Assembly: GCA_031180805.1 (NCBI GenBank) | Contig: JAPSLL010000023.1 | Coordinates: forward strand, 1 to 62,835 | Direction of reading: 5' to 3' | Length of the DNA: 62,835 nt | From: Bacillus sp. (in: firmicutes) | GTDB taxonomy: Bacteria > Bacillota > Bacilli > Bacillales > Bacillaceae | Shown here: positions 47,535 to 56,773 of the stretch, one piece after another | How the letters are laid out: each line of letters starts with the position of its first letter | Position numbering within the stretch: the stretch's first letter is position 1 | The notes under the pieces: generated by a model | Database searches by the model: none | What the model saw: only the letters and a program-made list of their open reading frames with translations | Told to the model about the DNA's origin: nothing | Translations under genes and position numbers: made by a program

Positions 47535-47690
47535 CTAGTTAAATGCGACAACATACTTGACAACACCGTACCAACCTTCGATAAACTGAAACATTGCTAA
47601 ATTTGCAGTTTTGTAGTCTAAATATCTAACATGTTTAACTTCTTCCTGCTTTAAAATAGCATGGAATGATGCAATACAGGCATTACCATA
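47535..47690 (-). pseudogene. Second IS3-family transposase relic (C-terminal fragment)
   Basis: The minus strand reads ASFHAILKQEEVKHVRYLDY, then KTANLAMFQFIEGWYG, and ends VVKYVVAFN with a stop. This is the C-terminal region of a different IS3-group transposase (usual pattern F-LK-E-V-H--Y---A----F-YIE-WYN--R-HS). The normal NRKRIHSSLGY ending is replaced, so the gene is truncated or fused by rearrangement. Nothing else is seen between 47691 and the GH1 gene. Confidence 0.7.
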
Positions 47691-47786
47691 TAGTCAGCCT
47701 TTTTTACTGAATATTTTCTTTATATCTTGTATAAGGCTGGTGGAACCCTATTAGTCTTTTAAATCGATTAGTTGTTAACTTGATAA

Positions 47787-49061
47787 TCATGACCTGCTTA
47801 TACTCCCCAAAAACTTCAAGCTATCTTTTGGGTATCTAATTTGTGTTGAACGATCTACAGCAATTAATCCAAATGTTTGCTCATACCCCAATTGCCATTC
47901 AAAATTATCAAGTAAAGACCAATACATATATCCAATTACTTGTATTCCGCATTCGACACATTGATGAACACCATTCAATGCCCTTTCAATAAATTCGATC
48001 CTTTCCTCATCGTTGTCTGTGGATATGCCGTTTTCTGTCACAATCATCGGCTTCTGCCAATGTTTTGCAACAAAGCGTAGAACGTTTCCTAATGCTTCAG
48101 GATAATACTCATACCCCATTTTTGTTAACCTAGTATCTTCATCGGGTTTCAAAACGCCATTTGGTCCATGAATCTTTCGTGAATAGTTTTGAACGCCCAA
48201 GAAATCATCTTCTTGTAGATAAGGAAGATAGAGTAAAAAATCTTCATATTGCTCTTTTTTTACATACACTTCACCTCCAGGTATTGACTGGTGATCATAA
48301 AGGGATAAAGTAATTCCTACTTTAATATTTGGATTCACTTCTTTAATCACTTTTCTCGCTTTTTCATGACATTTCATGATAATGAGCTCACCATTTTCAG
48401 ATCGAGGAGATAAAAATGTTTGTACACTACTTGGAGCAACCCCAAAAGCTTCACCTAAGGAGCGATAATAGGTTTCCATTTTACTTTTCATGTCTACATT
48501 AAGACCAACCTGTACATCTCCATTTTTAGCATCTACACCAGTTTCTGTCATTCTTTTCATGATTTTAGAAATTTGTTTCCCCATATTTGCTTCATTTATT
48601 GTGCAAATATATGGGATAAGTCCCCCCAGTTCAGAAACAACATGTTGACAGTATCGGACAAAATAATTAATTGTTTTTTCACTTTCCCACCCACCTTCAC
48701 TTATTAGCCATTTAGGTGATGAAAAATGATGTAATGTCACAATAGGTGTGATGTCGTTTCGATGACAAAATTCTAGAACCTCTCTATAGTGTTCAACCTC
48801 TCTAGGGTCAAAATTACCTTTTGTTGGCTCTATTCGTGCCCATTCGATCGAAAATCTATATGAATTACATCCGGCATCTATCAATAATTGAATATCTTCT
48901 TTATATCTATTATAATGATCTACCGCATCTAAAGATGGTTCCTTATACATGGATCCTTGTACATTCTCCATCGTCCAAAAATCACTGTTCACATTATTTC
49001 CTTCTACTTGATGAGCAGCAGTTGCAGCACCAATCATAAAATGCCTGTTGAACTTCTTCAT
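47787..49061 (-). CDS. Glycoside hydrolase family 1 (beta-glucosidase-type)
   Basis: The 424-residue TIM-barrel enzyme has the GH1 acid/base Glu157 in CTINEANM (NEAN instead of the usual NEP) and the nucleophile Glu343 in IVTENGIS. It begins FMIGAATAAHQVEGNN, as GH1 enzymes do, and lacks a signal peptide. The ATG at 49061 stands 6 bases after GAGGAGG; a TTG at 49076 overlaps that site and is rejected. It is the last gene of the GH43-GH2-GH1 operon, 23 bases after GH2. No phosphate-binding signature typical of 6-phospho-beta-glucosidases was recognised, in line with symporter uptake rather than a PTS. Confidence 0.9.
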   Translation of the reverse strand: MKKFNRHFMIGAATAAHQVEGNNVNSDFWTMENVQGSMYKEPSLDAVDHYNRYKEDIQLLIDAGCNSYRFSIEWARIEPTKGNFDPREVEHYREVLEFCHRNDITPIVTLHHFSSPKWLISEGGWESEKTINYFVRYCQHVVSELGGLIPYICTINEANMGKQISKIMKRMTETGVDAKNGDVQVGLNVDMKSKMETYYRSLGEAFGVAPSSVQTFLSPRSENGELIIMKCHEKARKVIKEVNPNIKVGITLSLYDHQSIPGGEVYVKKEQYEDFLLYLPYLQEDDFLGVQNYSRKIHGPNGVLKPDEDTRLTKMGYEYYPEALGNVLRFVAKHWQKPMIVTENGISTDNDEERIEFIERALNGVHQCVECGIQVIGYMYWSLLDNFEWQLGYEQTFGLIAVDRSTQIRYPKDSLKFLGSISRS

Positions 49062-49084
49062 CTTTCTCCTCCTCAAACTTCTTA

Positions 49085-51739
49085 TTAACCCAATTCTTTG
49101 ATTTCTTTTTCGATTGTACCGAGTAATTTCTTTGGAATCATTGATTCAGGGGCAAATTGGATCACTTGGTTGAAACTAATTTTTTGGGCTCTTTCTATCA
49201 ATGGACTATTCACAAATTCAGGTTGATGTTTTTCTAAGATTTCCTTTGTTTTAGGATTTTCGATTAATTCTCCTACACTCATTTCAAAACTATAAATGGT
49301 TTCTTCCATAACTATTTCCTTGTAATCTAGATCACGTTGCTCACATTGAATAGTTATCTCCCGACTAATTAAATCTTTTGATGATACCTTAAGTGTAAAA
49401 GCGCCACTTTGACCAGTGCTCTTAACTATAGCAAGGGCATTCCCTTTATATAATTTCCGTTCCTTACTTATAAATAACTCTGTCGATAATGGGTCAGCAC
49501 TTCCGAGAGCTATCAATTCTCCTTCACCGTATACTTCAACATGAATTTTATCATTAGCAAAAGCCACTAGATTCCCATTCTTATCGATTGCAGAAATCGA
49601 AATATAACATAAATCTCCATAATTTGCGCTAATAATTTTACGGTCTTCCTTTAGATAAATAGCAGCCGGAAAGTTGGTTGTTTCAAGTCGATCTCTTCCT
49701 GTTTCGATACCTGCTTTATATGCAACTACTTCCAGTGTTCCAGGCTCATAATCAATATCAAAGCTAGTCATATATTTCGTATTCCATCCTGCCTCTTTTT
49801 TCCCTAGACTAATACCATTTATGAACAGCTCTACTTCATCCGCATCAGAATAAATATCTACTCGAGTTTTCTGTCCTTCATATCCGTGAAAAGTATAATT
49901 TCGTTCAACTGGTTCCCATCCCCATGGTTTAAAATGAATGTTTTCTCCATATAAGTTTGGAGGTAGTACTACCATATATGGTGTGTCTCGATTCCCCCAA
50001 ATGATATCTCTGTAGTATGACTGTGGACGTTTTTCTCCACAAATATCGATATCTCCACAATTTGCATAAAACCAAGGAAATTGACCTCCTGCAGCCATGT
50101 TCATTTCACCAATGCTTACTCTTCCAAGGCCTGCCTCTCCCAAATAATCGATTGCAGTCCAGACAAAATCTCCAATTACATTAGGATTATTTAATGTTTC
50201 AGTCCAGTTTTCAAATAAATTTTGAGGATATGTTTCAGAGCCATAGATAACTCGATTCGGAAATCTTTTTGCATCATATTTATAACGCTTTACTTTATAG
50301 TTATAACCAGCAGCATCTAATGGTTCAAAATATTTTTCAGTTACTTCTCCCCATATGTCATTTTCAGGGTCAACATTGTTTCCTAACATATTTAAAATGA
50401 CGTTCCCATCAACAACTGTTGTCATACTTGCATATTCTGACATAAGGGAGCAAGCTGATGCCGTAACTGCCCTACTAGAATCTAATTCTCTAACTTTATC
50501 AGCAAGACGTTTACTCCAAAAATATCCATTTGAGGAACCATCTCTTTCCTCTACTTCATTTCCTATCGACCACATAATAATTGATGGATGATTAAAATCT
50601 CGTTTCACCAATGCTTCTATATCTTCTTCCCAATATTTCTCAAAGAAGAGATTATAATCAAAGCTTCTTCTTCCTGCTACCCAGGCATCAAAAGCTTCAT
50701 CAATGACTAGCATACCTAATCTGTCACAAGCATCTAAGAAAGCCGGTGCATGTGGATTATGAGCTAATCTCACTGCATTAAAACCAGATGCTTTTAATAA
50801 CTCTACTTTTCTCTCCTCAGCTCGATCATAACTTGCACTGCCGAGTGGCCCGTTATCATGATGAATGCATCCACCTTTTAACTTCATAGATTTTCCGTTA
50901 AGTTTAAAGCCTTCTTTAGCATCAAAAGAAACTTCTCGGATACCTGTTGAAACAGATGCTGTATCCTTAATGATTTCATCTAACACAATGCTAGCTTGAA
51001 TATGATATAAATAAGGATTTTCAATATCCCAATAGTTGAATTGTTTTAATGCTAGTTTAGATTTAACCTTATGTTTCGTATATGCAGCTATGTGGAAGTC
51101 TTTCTCGTCTGTTAGAAGAAGTTTCTTATCTTGATTAAAAATTTGAAGTTTTAGTTTACCTTTTACCGGATTAGATTCACTATTTGTTATGGTTGTATTT
51201 GTCTCTAAATTTACTACATTACCTTCAATTGATTTTGTTTCTATTTGTAAGTCCCAAGGCTTAATATGGACTTTTTCACCTACATGCAGCCATACATGTC
51301 GATAAATTCCTGTTCCCGCATACCACCTAGAGCTTGGTTTTTGTGTATTTTCCACATGAACGAGAATGACATTTTTCTCTCCTATTTTCACATTTTTTGT
51401 GATATCAACAAGAAAACTTGTGTATCCATTAACATGCTTTGCAACAACGCTTCCATTCAAATAGACATTCGAAATCCCCATTACACCTTCAAATTCCAAA
51501 ACAAGACTTTTATTCTGCCATTCATTCTTAACTATTAAATCTTTTTTATAATAAACACTAACTCCTGAAGTAAATCCTTCTTCATAGCCTGAAGGATTAT
51601 CTTCCTTCCTCTCTTTTTCTATTGCTATATCATGGGGAATATTAACTATTTTCCAATCATGACTCATTTGTAATAGCATGGAGTTTGCCATCGTACTCTC
51701 TAAATAGCTCCAATTTCTATCTAATAAGAATTTATCCAT
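49085..51739 (-). CDS. Glycoside hydrolase family 2 (beta-galactosidase-like) with C-terminal extra domains
   Basis: This 884-residue enzyme has the GH2 sugar-binding domain (IPHDIAIE, SRWYAGTGIYRHVWL), TIM barrel with acid/base Glu395 in WSIGNEVEE and nucleophile Glu501 in IYGSETYP. Then come a DUF4982-like/Ig-like part (about residues 590-800) and a helical tail (from about 815, YSFEMSVGELIENPKTKEIL). The same kind of tail ends the GH2 enzyme at 35018. It is intracellular, starts at 51739 behind AGAGGAA, and lies 20 bases after GH43. The substrate may be a beta-galactoside or another beta-linked sugar on xylo-oligosaccharides. Confidence 0.9.
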   Translation of the reverse strand: MDKFLLDRNWSYLESTMANSMLLQMSHDWKIVNIPHDIAIEKERKEDNPSGYEEGFTSGVSVYYKKDLIVKNEWQNKSLVLEFEGVMGISNVYLNGSVVAKHVNGYTSFLVDITKNVKIGEKNVILVHVENTQKPSSRWYAGTGIYRHVWLHVGEKVHIKPWDLQIETKSIEGNVVNLETNTTITNSESNPVKGKLKLQIFNQDKKLLLTDEKDFHIAAYTKHKVKSKLALKQFNYWDIENPYLYHIQASIVLDEIIKDTASVSTGIREVSFDAKEGFKLNGKSMKLKGGCIHHDNGPLGSASYDRAEERKVELLKASGFNAVRLAHNPHAPAFLDACDRLGMLVIDEAFDAWVAGRRSFDYNLFFEKYWEEDIEALVKRDFNHPSIIMWSIGNEVEERDGSSNGYFWSKRLADKVRELDSSRAVTASACSLMSEYASMTTVVDGNVILNMLGNNVDPENDIWGEVTEKYFEPLDAAGYNYKVKRYKYDAKRFPNRVIYGSETYPQNLFENWTETLNNPNVIGDFVWTAIDYLGEAGLGRVSIGEMNMAAGGQFPWFYANCGDIDICGEKRPQSYYRDIIWGNRDTPYMVVLPPNLYGENIHFKPWGWEPVERNYTFHGYEGQKTRVDIYSDADEVELFINGISLGKKEAGWNTKYMTSFDIDYEPGTLEVVAYKAGIETGRDRLETTNFPAAIYLKEDRKIISANYGDLCYISISAIDKNGNLVAFANDKIHVEVYGEGELIALGSADPLSTELFISKERKLYKGNALAIVKSTGQSGAFTLKVSSKDLISREITIQCEQRDLDYKEIVMEETIYSFEMSVGELIENPKTKEILEKHQPEFVNSPLIERAQKISFNQVIQFAPESMIPKKLLGTIEKEIKELG

Positions 51740-51759
51740 GATAATATCTTCCTCTATTT

Positions 51760-53289
51760 TTAATATGTACGATAATCAAAATAATCAAAGTATGCAGGTG
51801 TAGTAGATTTCTTACCATTTCCAGTTGCATACATCGCGAGATATAATCCCGTAAATCCTCCTGCAACTTGTGTAGATAAAAATGATGTTTCCCCGCTACC
51901 AATAATATTAGGTTCGCTATTTGGAGTTGAGTAGGTAAAGGTGAAGCTAGTGTCAGTAGCCTTAATCCCTAATATGACACTTGAGGACTCATACTCCATT
52001 TCAACTTCCACCGTCTTAAGACTTCCTACTACCTGACGGAAAATAAGATAGGGTTTACCTAGTTTACATGTTTTAGCAATGAGATAATGATAATTTTCAT
52101 TCATAAATACTGTTAATCCTGCTTCCTCACCATCTGACATTGGGGTAAATTCCATTAAAGTGGTTACTTCACAGTTGAAATGTTGTTGTCTACGTCCAAC
52201 AAATGCTGGTGAATCCGCACTATTTAACGTGCAAGCCTGACCATATAATGTTAAAAATCCTGGTTCCTTAGTCAATGACCAAGAATCCATTGATGGATTT
52301 CGATAAAAATTCCAAACAGGTGAAAGAGTTTCACTATTAAAATCTTCTCTTTCAAACGAATGTATAGTCATCCCTTTTAGGAGGAGAGTAGACTCATTCT
52401 CTACTTCGGCTGTACCATTGTTCCCGATAATTGGCCAACCTTCCTTCGACCATATAACTGGAGCTAGGTTTGTTTCACGGCCCAAATGATGTAGTTTAGT
52501 GCTTTTTACAGGTCGTATTCCTAAAAATACTGACCACCATGAACCATCTTCTGCTTGAATTAATTCAGCATGGCCAGTTGCTTGAATAGGCTTGTTACTA
52601 CTACGATTTGAAAGAATAGGATTATTCGGATTGCTTTCAAAGGGACCATACGGACTTTTGCTTCTTGCTATCGTTACCATGTGCCCATATTCAGTCCCTC
52701 CTTCAGCAATCATCAAGTAATACCAATCATTTATTTTATAAAGGTGAGGACCTTCAGGAGAACAACCACCCGTTCCTTCCCAAATTAGTCGAGTTTCATT
52801 TATGAGCCTTCCCGATTTTATATCAATTTCAGCTTGAATGATCCCTTCAGAGCCTACACCTGGAAAACTCGCGGCCGTCAAATATACTTTCCCATCATCA
52901 AATAGTAAAGATGGATCATACCCTCTCAATCCATCTATATAGATTGGTTCAGACCATGGACCATGTGGATTATCTGCCCAAACATAGAAGCTTTTTCTTA
53001 TTGTTATATTCGTTGTGATGACATAAAACCTTCCATTATGAAACCTAATTGTAGGGGCAAAAATCCCCTGTGAAGGGATAAATGAATTCTGGCGTGAAAG
53101 AGGCAACTGACTCTCACGTGTTAATACATGACCCATTTGTTTCCAATTAACTAAATCTGCACTATGAAATATGGGTATACCTGGAAAATACTCAAAAGAG
53201 CTTGTAACCAAGTAAAAATCCTTTCCAACTTTACAAATACTAGGATCTGGATGAAATCCACTAATTACTGGATTGGTATACTTCACCAT
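51760..53289 (-). CDS. Glycoside hydrolase family 43 beta-xylosidase (XynB-like)
   Basis: The 509-residue enzyme has a five-bladed propeller with catalytic Asp15 (GFHPDPS), pKa-modulating Asp125 (GYDPSL) and Glu179 (CSPEGPHLY), and a C-terminal concanavalin-like domain (from about residue 320). This is the layout of GH43 subfamily 11 beta-xylosidases, which release xylose or arabinose from short xylo-oligosaccharides. No signal peptide. The ATG at 53289 follows AGAAAGGAAA; an in-frame leader upstream to 53364 covers promoter DNA. It is the first gene of the operon, downstream of shared promoter copy g. Confidence 0.93.
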   Translation of the reverse strand: MVKYTNPVISGFHPDPSICKVGKDFYLVTSSFEYFPGIPIFHSADLVNWKQMGHVLTRESQLPLSRQNSFIPSQGIFAPTIRFHNGRFYVITTNITIRKSFYVWADNPHGPWSEPIYIDGLRGYDPSLLFDDGKVYLTAASFPGVGSEGIIQAEIDIKSGRLINETRLIWEGTGGCSPEGPHLYKINDWYYLMIAEGGTEYGHMVTIARSKSPYGPFESNPNNPILSNRSSNKPIQATGHAELIQAEDGSWWSVFLGIRPVKSTKLHHLGRETNLAPVIWSKEGWPIIGNNGTAEVENESTLLLKGMTIHSFEREDFNSETLSPVWNFYRNPSMDSWSLTKEPGFLTLYGQACTLNSADSPAFVGRRQQHFNCEVTTLMEFTPMSDGEEAGLTVFMNENYHYLIAKTCKLGKPYLIFRQVVGSLKTVEVEMEYESSSVILGIKATDTSFTFTYSTPNSEPNIIGSGETSFLSTQVAGGFTGLYLAMYATGNGKKSTTPAYFDYFDYRTY

Positions 53290-53393
53290 AAACAATTTCC
53301 TTTCTTTTCTTAATATTGATTTATAAATAAAAATATAACTGTTTCTAACATTAGAAAAACGCAATCATACCAAATTTATCCGCTTACATAAAT

Positions 53394-53446
53394 ATGATAC
53401 CATTCAAAACAAAAACATTATGGTACTGTAGTTCCCTTTTTGGTAA
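53394..53446 (-). promoter_or_regulatory. Shared activator-type promoter, copy g (GH43-GH2-GH1 operon)
   Basis: Minus strand: ACCAAAAAGGGAACTACAG, then TACCATA ending at 53419, then 19 bases and the -10-like TATCAT (53399-53394). It lies in the divergent gap, 105-157 bp before GH43, and the AraC gene runs the other way. Confidence 0.65.
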
Positions 53447-53495
53447 GATAGTAAAATATATAAAAGTTATCGACTCTGAAGAAAGGAGAAGCCTA

Positions 53496-54746
53496 TTGAA
53501 TACTTACCTTAAATCAATTAAACATTTATTTGATCTTGTTTCAAACACCTTTGATTTGCCTGTTTTTTTCATTACCCCTGAAGGAAAAGTAGTTTACGAG
53601 TGTTTAAACAAACAAGTATTAAATCCTCTTTATGTAAATCAGAAACACAATTTATTTAATCCATTAAACTTTGATGCAAGTGTTTCATATCACTTTCCTG
53701 TTATAAGGAAAACCATTTTTTCAGAAAAATATTTAATTATTAGTGTTTTTAATAATAAAGTTTTTAAGGGAACCTTATTAATTGGACCTTCTCTTTCTTA
53801 TCCATTGTCTGAAGATAGAGTAAATGCCATTATAAACGATTCACGGGCATTTTTTTATCGTGAAGAAGTGTTTAAATACTACAAATCTATACCTATTTTT
53901 CATTCCGAAAAGCTAATAAATATTAGTATTTTTGTATTTCATTTATTAAATAATGAATTTCTTTCTCCTGAGTTAATAAGAAAGAATAATAGTGAACTCT
54001 CCGAACTTAGTTCTAAAAATATAAACATTGACTTAACAGTTTCTGAAAATTTACAAATAAGTTCTTTTCACGATCGGATATTTGAAAAAAACGTGATCGA
54101 AATCATTAAGGAAGGACGGATTGAACAATTAAAAAATCTTCAAACCTTTAAAGAAGAAGAAGCTGCTAGTCTTCTATCAAAATCAAGTTATCTTCGGTCA
54201 TTAAAAAACCATATCATTACCCTCATTACACTCGTATCTAGAGCTTCAATAGAAGGTGGACTTCATGATGAAATTGCTTTTGGCTTACATGATCGCTTTA
54301 TCCAACGAGTCGAGGAAGTAAATAGAATAGACGAGGTGAAAAAACTAGCTAGTGAGGTACTTTATACATTTGCAGAAAAAGTAAAGGAAGCGAAAAACGA
54401 ACGTTTTTCTAAAACAATTACCTCTTGCAAAGATTATATCTATAAACATCTTTATGATGATATTAGCCATGACGAGATAGCAAAAACAGTCAATTTGAGC
54501 CCCAAATACTTATCTGTCTTATTTAAAAAAGAAGTAGGAATAACTGTTAGTGAATATATCCAAAAAAATAAAGTTGAAGAAGCAAAAAAATTGCTTGCAT
54601 ACAGTAAAACACCGATATCTGAAATTTATTCTTTATTAAACTTTAACGATCAAAGTTATTTTACAAAAGTATTTAAAAAAGTTGTTGGTGTTACACCAAA
54701 GCAATTTAGAGAAAAACATCATTTACTTGATAAATCAAAATCTTAA
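53496..54746 (+). CDS. AraC-family regulator with large N-terminal sensor domain
   Basis: The 416-residue protein has an unassigned N-terminal sensor region (about residues 1-300) with LPVFFITPEGKVVYEC near the start and LLIGPSLSYPL, and a C-terminal AraC double helix-turn-helix (DDISHDEIAKTVNLSPKYLS, VLFKKEVGITVSEYIQ, FNDQSYFTKVFKKVVGVTPK). I chose the TTG at 53496 because GAAAGGAG lies 7 bases before it; the ATG at 53394 would put promoter DNA in the coding region. It is divergent from the GH43 operon and is the best-placed candidate activator of the shared promoter. Confidence 0.85.
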   Translation: MNTYLKSIKHLFDLVSNTFDLPVFFITPEGKVVYECLNKQVLNPLYVNQKHNLFNPLNFDASVSYHFPVIRKTIFSEKYLIISVFNNKVFKGTLLIGPSLSYPLSEDRVNAIINDSRAFFYREEVFKYYKSIPIFHSEKLINISIFVFHLLNNEFLSPELIRKNNSELSELSSKNINIDLTVSENLQISSFHDRIFEKNVIEIIKEGRIEQLKNLQTFKEEEAASLLSKSSYLRSLKNHIITLITLVSRASIEGGLHDEIAFGLHDRFIQRVEEVNRIDEVKKLASEVLYTFAEKVKEAKNERFSKTITSCKDYIYKHLYDDISHDEIAKTVNLSPKYLSVLFKKEVGITVSEYIQKNKVEEAKKLLAYSKTPISEIYSLLNFNDQSYFTKVFKKVVGVTPKQFREKHHLLDKSKS

Positions 54747-54791
54747 TTCTAGTAATTTTATGGAGGTATATTTATTGCAAAATTGCATAAT

Positions 54792-54840
54792 AATAGCCTG
54801 ATAGAGTTCAGGAATATAACCCCTATTCTGTCAGGTTATT
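54792..54840 (+). terminator. Terminator of the AraC gene
   Basis: Arms AATAGCCTGATAGA (54792-54805) and TCTGTCAGGTTATT (54827-54840) pair over 14 bp with two G-T pairs, 46 bases after the stop. The following stretch to 55300 has no recognisable gene. Confidence 0.7.
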
Positions 54841-55300
54841 TAATATCATTTTACCTCTTTTAGTTTCTTTACATTCTTCCCTTAAACTATCAAAAGTTCC
54901 ATTAACTTTAATAATCGCTTTACCATTTTATTTTCTAATTTATGAACATCAGCATGATATACTTATTATCTCCATGGAAAAAACCTCAGTTACTGTTTCC
55001 TTCACACTAAAACAATATCATATAACTGAAAAACCAAATATTAAAAATCCAAAGAATGTTTTAGTAGTGATTTGCCTTCATAAATTTCTAATTAGACAAA
55101 ATGTTATTTTCTCCATAAATTTCTAAACAATAGATGAGCCGTTGTAATGAATAACCTCTTATCAAGCAGTTCAAAATTCTATTGGTGACTTTTTAATTAT
55201 TTCTTAATTTCAGTACTGTTATCGAATATAGAAAAGGCCATAGCTTTAATTTTCTTATTGAAAGGGTTCTAGTTTTGTTTGCATTAGTTAATTCACGAGA

Positions 55301-55970
55301 CTAAACCCATTGAACAATTTCACTAAGCTCTTTTCTAGTCTTAGTTCTTTTAGGGTCTTCCTTACGATAGCCAAAAGCAACCATGACTGAAGGTTTGTAT
55401 ATTCCATTTTCTAATAAACCTTCACTCTCAAGAAGAGCATGAACATCTTCGAAATGAAAACCTTCTATTGGTGTAGAGTCAATCCCAATTTGTGCAGCAG
55501 CCGACATCATATTAGCTAACGCAATATATGTTTGTTTAGATGACCAATCATATATTGCTCGATCGTTCACTAATAGTTTCCAATTATTTTGGAACTGTTT
55601 TAATCCATAAACTAACATTTTAATAATCTCATCTGGCATCTTTTGAACAGATTTCATATGATTGACAATGTATTCCGAGTCATATCTAATATCTACCCTG
55701 GCGAGAATTATGACGAAATGACTCGCACCTTTAAGCTTTTGTTCTGCCCCTGGAGCTATCTTCATTAGATTCTCCCTAAATTTAGGGCTTTGTATAACCA
55801 GGAATTTCCAGGGTTCAAACCCAAAGGAACTTGGAGATAGTCTTCCTACTTCTAAGATGAAATTAAAATCTCTTTCTGAAATCTTTTTATTTTCGTCATA
55901 TTCGTTTGTAGCATGTCTGAAATTAAATGCATCCAGTATTTCTTGTTTTTTTTACTATTTTATTTGACAT
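55301..55970 (-). pseudogene. yfkO: YfkO-like NAD(P)H nitroreductase with a frameshift in an A8 run
   Basis: A well-kept nitroreductase (FRHATNEYDENKKIS, GRLSPSSFGFEPWKFLVIQ, FDWSSK-type block YDWSSKQTYIALANMMSAAA, GYRKEDPKRTKTR) runs from about 55945 to 55301, closely like Bacillus YfkO. The natural start, ATG at 55970 behind AGAAGG, is out of frame by one base. The fault lies in a run of eight T on the plus strand at 55946-55953; seven would restore a 222-aa protein. So it is either freshly inactivated, rescued by polymerase slippage on A8, or a sequencing error. A shorter product from the ATG at 55765 would lack the FMN-binding N-terminus. Confidence 0.88.
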
Positions 55971-56183
55971 AGTATACCTTCTTTCATTTTTTATAACGAC
56001 TGCATAATCTGTTCTTCTACAAGAAATGAACTTCCTATTTGCAAACTTGCTAAATTTATTACTTTCTTTTTACACCATGTCTTGAGCAAATGATAAGAGT
56101 TTTATTACTTACTTTTGACACATGTGCATTCTTTATATTACTTTCATTACTCCACATTATATTGCATTAAATACAATTACAAA

Positions 56184-56221
56184 TCGTACAATTGGGTAAA
56201 TGAAAACTGTACGGTAGGGCA
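56184..56221. promoter_or_regulatory. Tandem GTACNNTNGGGCA pair, site 5
   Basis: GTACAATTGGGTA (56186-56198) and GTACGGTAGGGCA (56209-56221) have the 23-bp period. It is 214-252 bp upstream of the nitroreductase start, the same distance as site 3 from the ferredoxin reductase. Confidence 0.6.
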
Positions 56222-56367
56222 TTAACGGCTTATAATAAAAATCACTCTAAACCACGTATTCATTGTTACATATACCCTTTTTACTCTTTAGCAAAAGATT
56301 TTGTTCTTCCTACAACATTTACTCCATTACATTTGTACCATTAATATCAATAAATAAGATAAAAAAC

Positions 56368-56403
56368 ATACTAAAGGGTATGTACTTTATGTATATTTGG
56401 GCA
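56368..56403. promoter_or_regulatory. Tandem GTAC/GGGCA pair, site 6
   Basis: ATACTAAAGGGTA (56368-56380) and GTATATTTGGGCA (56391-56403) keep the 23-bp period with a weaker first half. It is about 180 bp beyond site 5, mirroring the site 3/site 4 arrangement. Confidence 0.5.
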
Positions 56404-56481
56404 AGTAAATTCCGCAAGAAGATCCGTAAATCATATCATCTACTTTGATTATGCTCATCATGAGATTAACCAGATTTAAAC

Positions 56482-56625
56482 TCATCTAGTAGTCCTCCTT
56501 AATAAATAATAAGGATATCCTAGAATAATAAATGGTTCATCGATCTCGAAAAGAATTCTTGAGTTAGAACTACTATCATTATCATTCATAACCTAGATGA
56601 AAACATACCAATCAACATAGTTATT
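56482..56625 (-). pseudogene. Decayed paralogue of the 55-aa membrane protein
   Basis: The minus strand keeps PFIILGYPYYLLRR before a stop at 56482, matching PFIILGYPYYLLKR of the gene at 6769. Upstream, MLIGMFSSR and a stop show loss of the first helix and the frame. DNA similarity continues through AAATGGT and GGATATCCT blocks. It lies downstream of a second copy of the four-box OmpR-type promoter. Confidence 0.7.
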
Positions 56626-56686
56626 AAAAATACTCCCCTTTGCTGTTTAATAATTAATAACATTCATTTCCTTTTCTCAACTTAAA

Positions 56687-56721
56687 ATATCCGCTGATTT
56701 TTTGAAAAAATCAGCGGATAT
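56687..56721 (-). terminator. Perfect 17-bp hairpin terminator after the 38-aa gene
   Basis: Arms 56687-56703 (ATATCCGCTGATTTTTT) and 56705-56721 are exact complements around one base. The T6 within the stem and T-rich 3' side give a strong bidirectional terminator. It lies 52 bases after the small gene. Confidence 0.85.
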
Positions 56722-56773
56722 CAACATTAAACTACTATATGAACTTACCCATTCTCCTAATTAATGCAAAATT

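Noticed and set aside
56386-56488. 33-codon minus-strand frame behind AGGAGG downstream of the decayed membrane gene
   Set aside because: The AGGAGG belongs to the relic's codons, and the peptide runs through tandem site 6 with no recognisable character.
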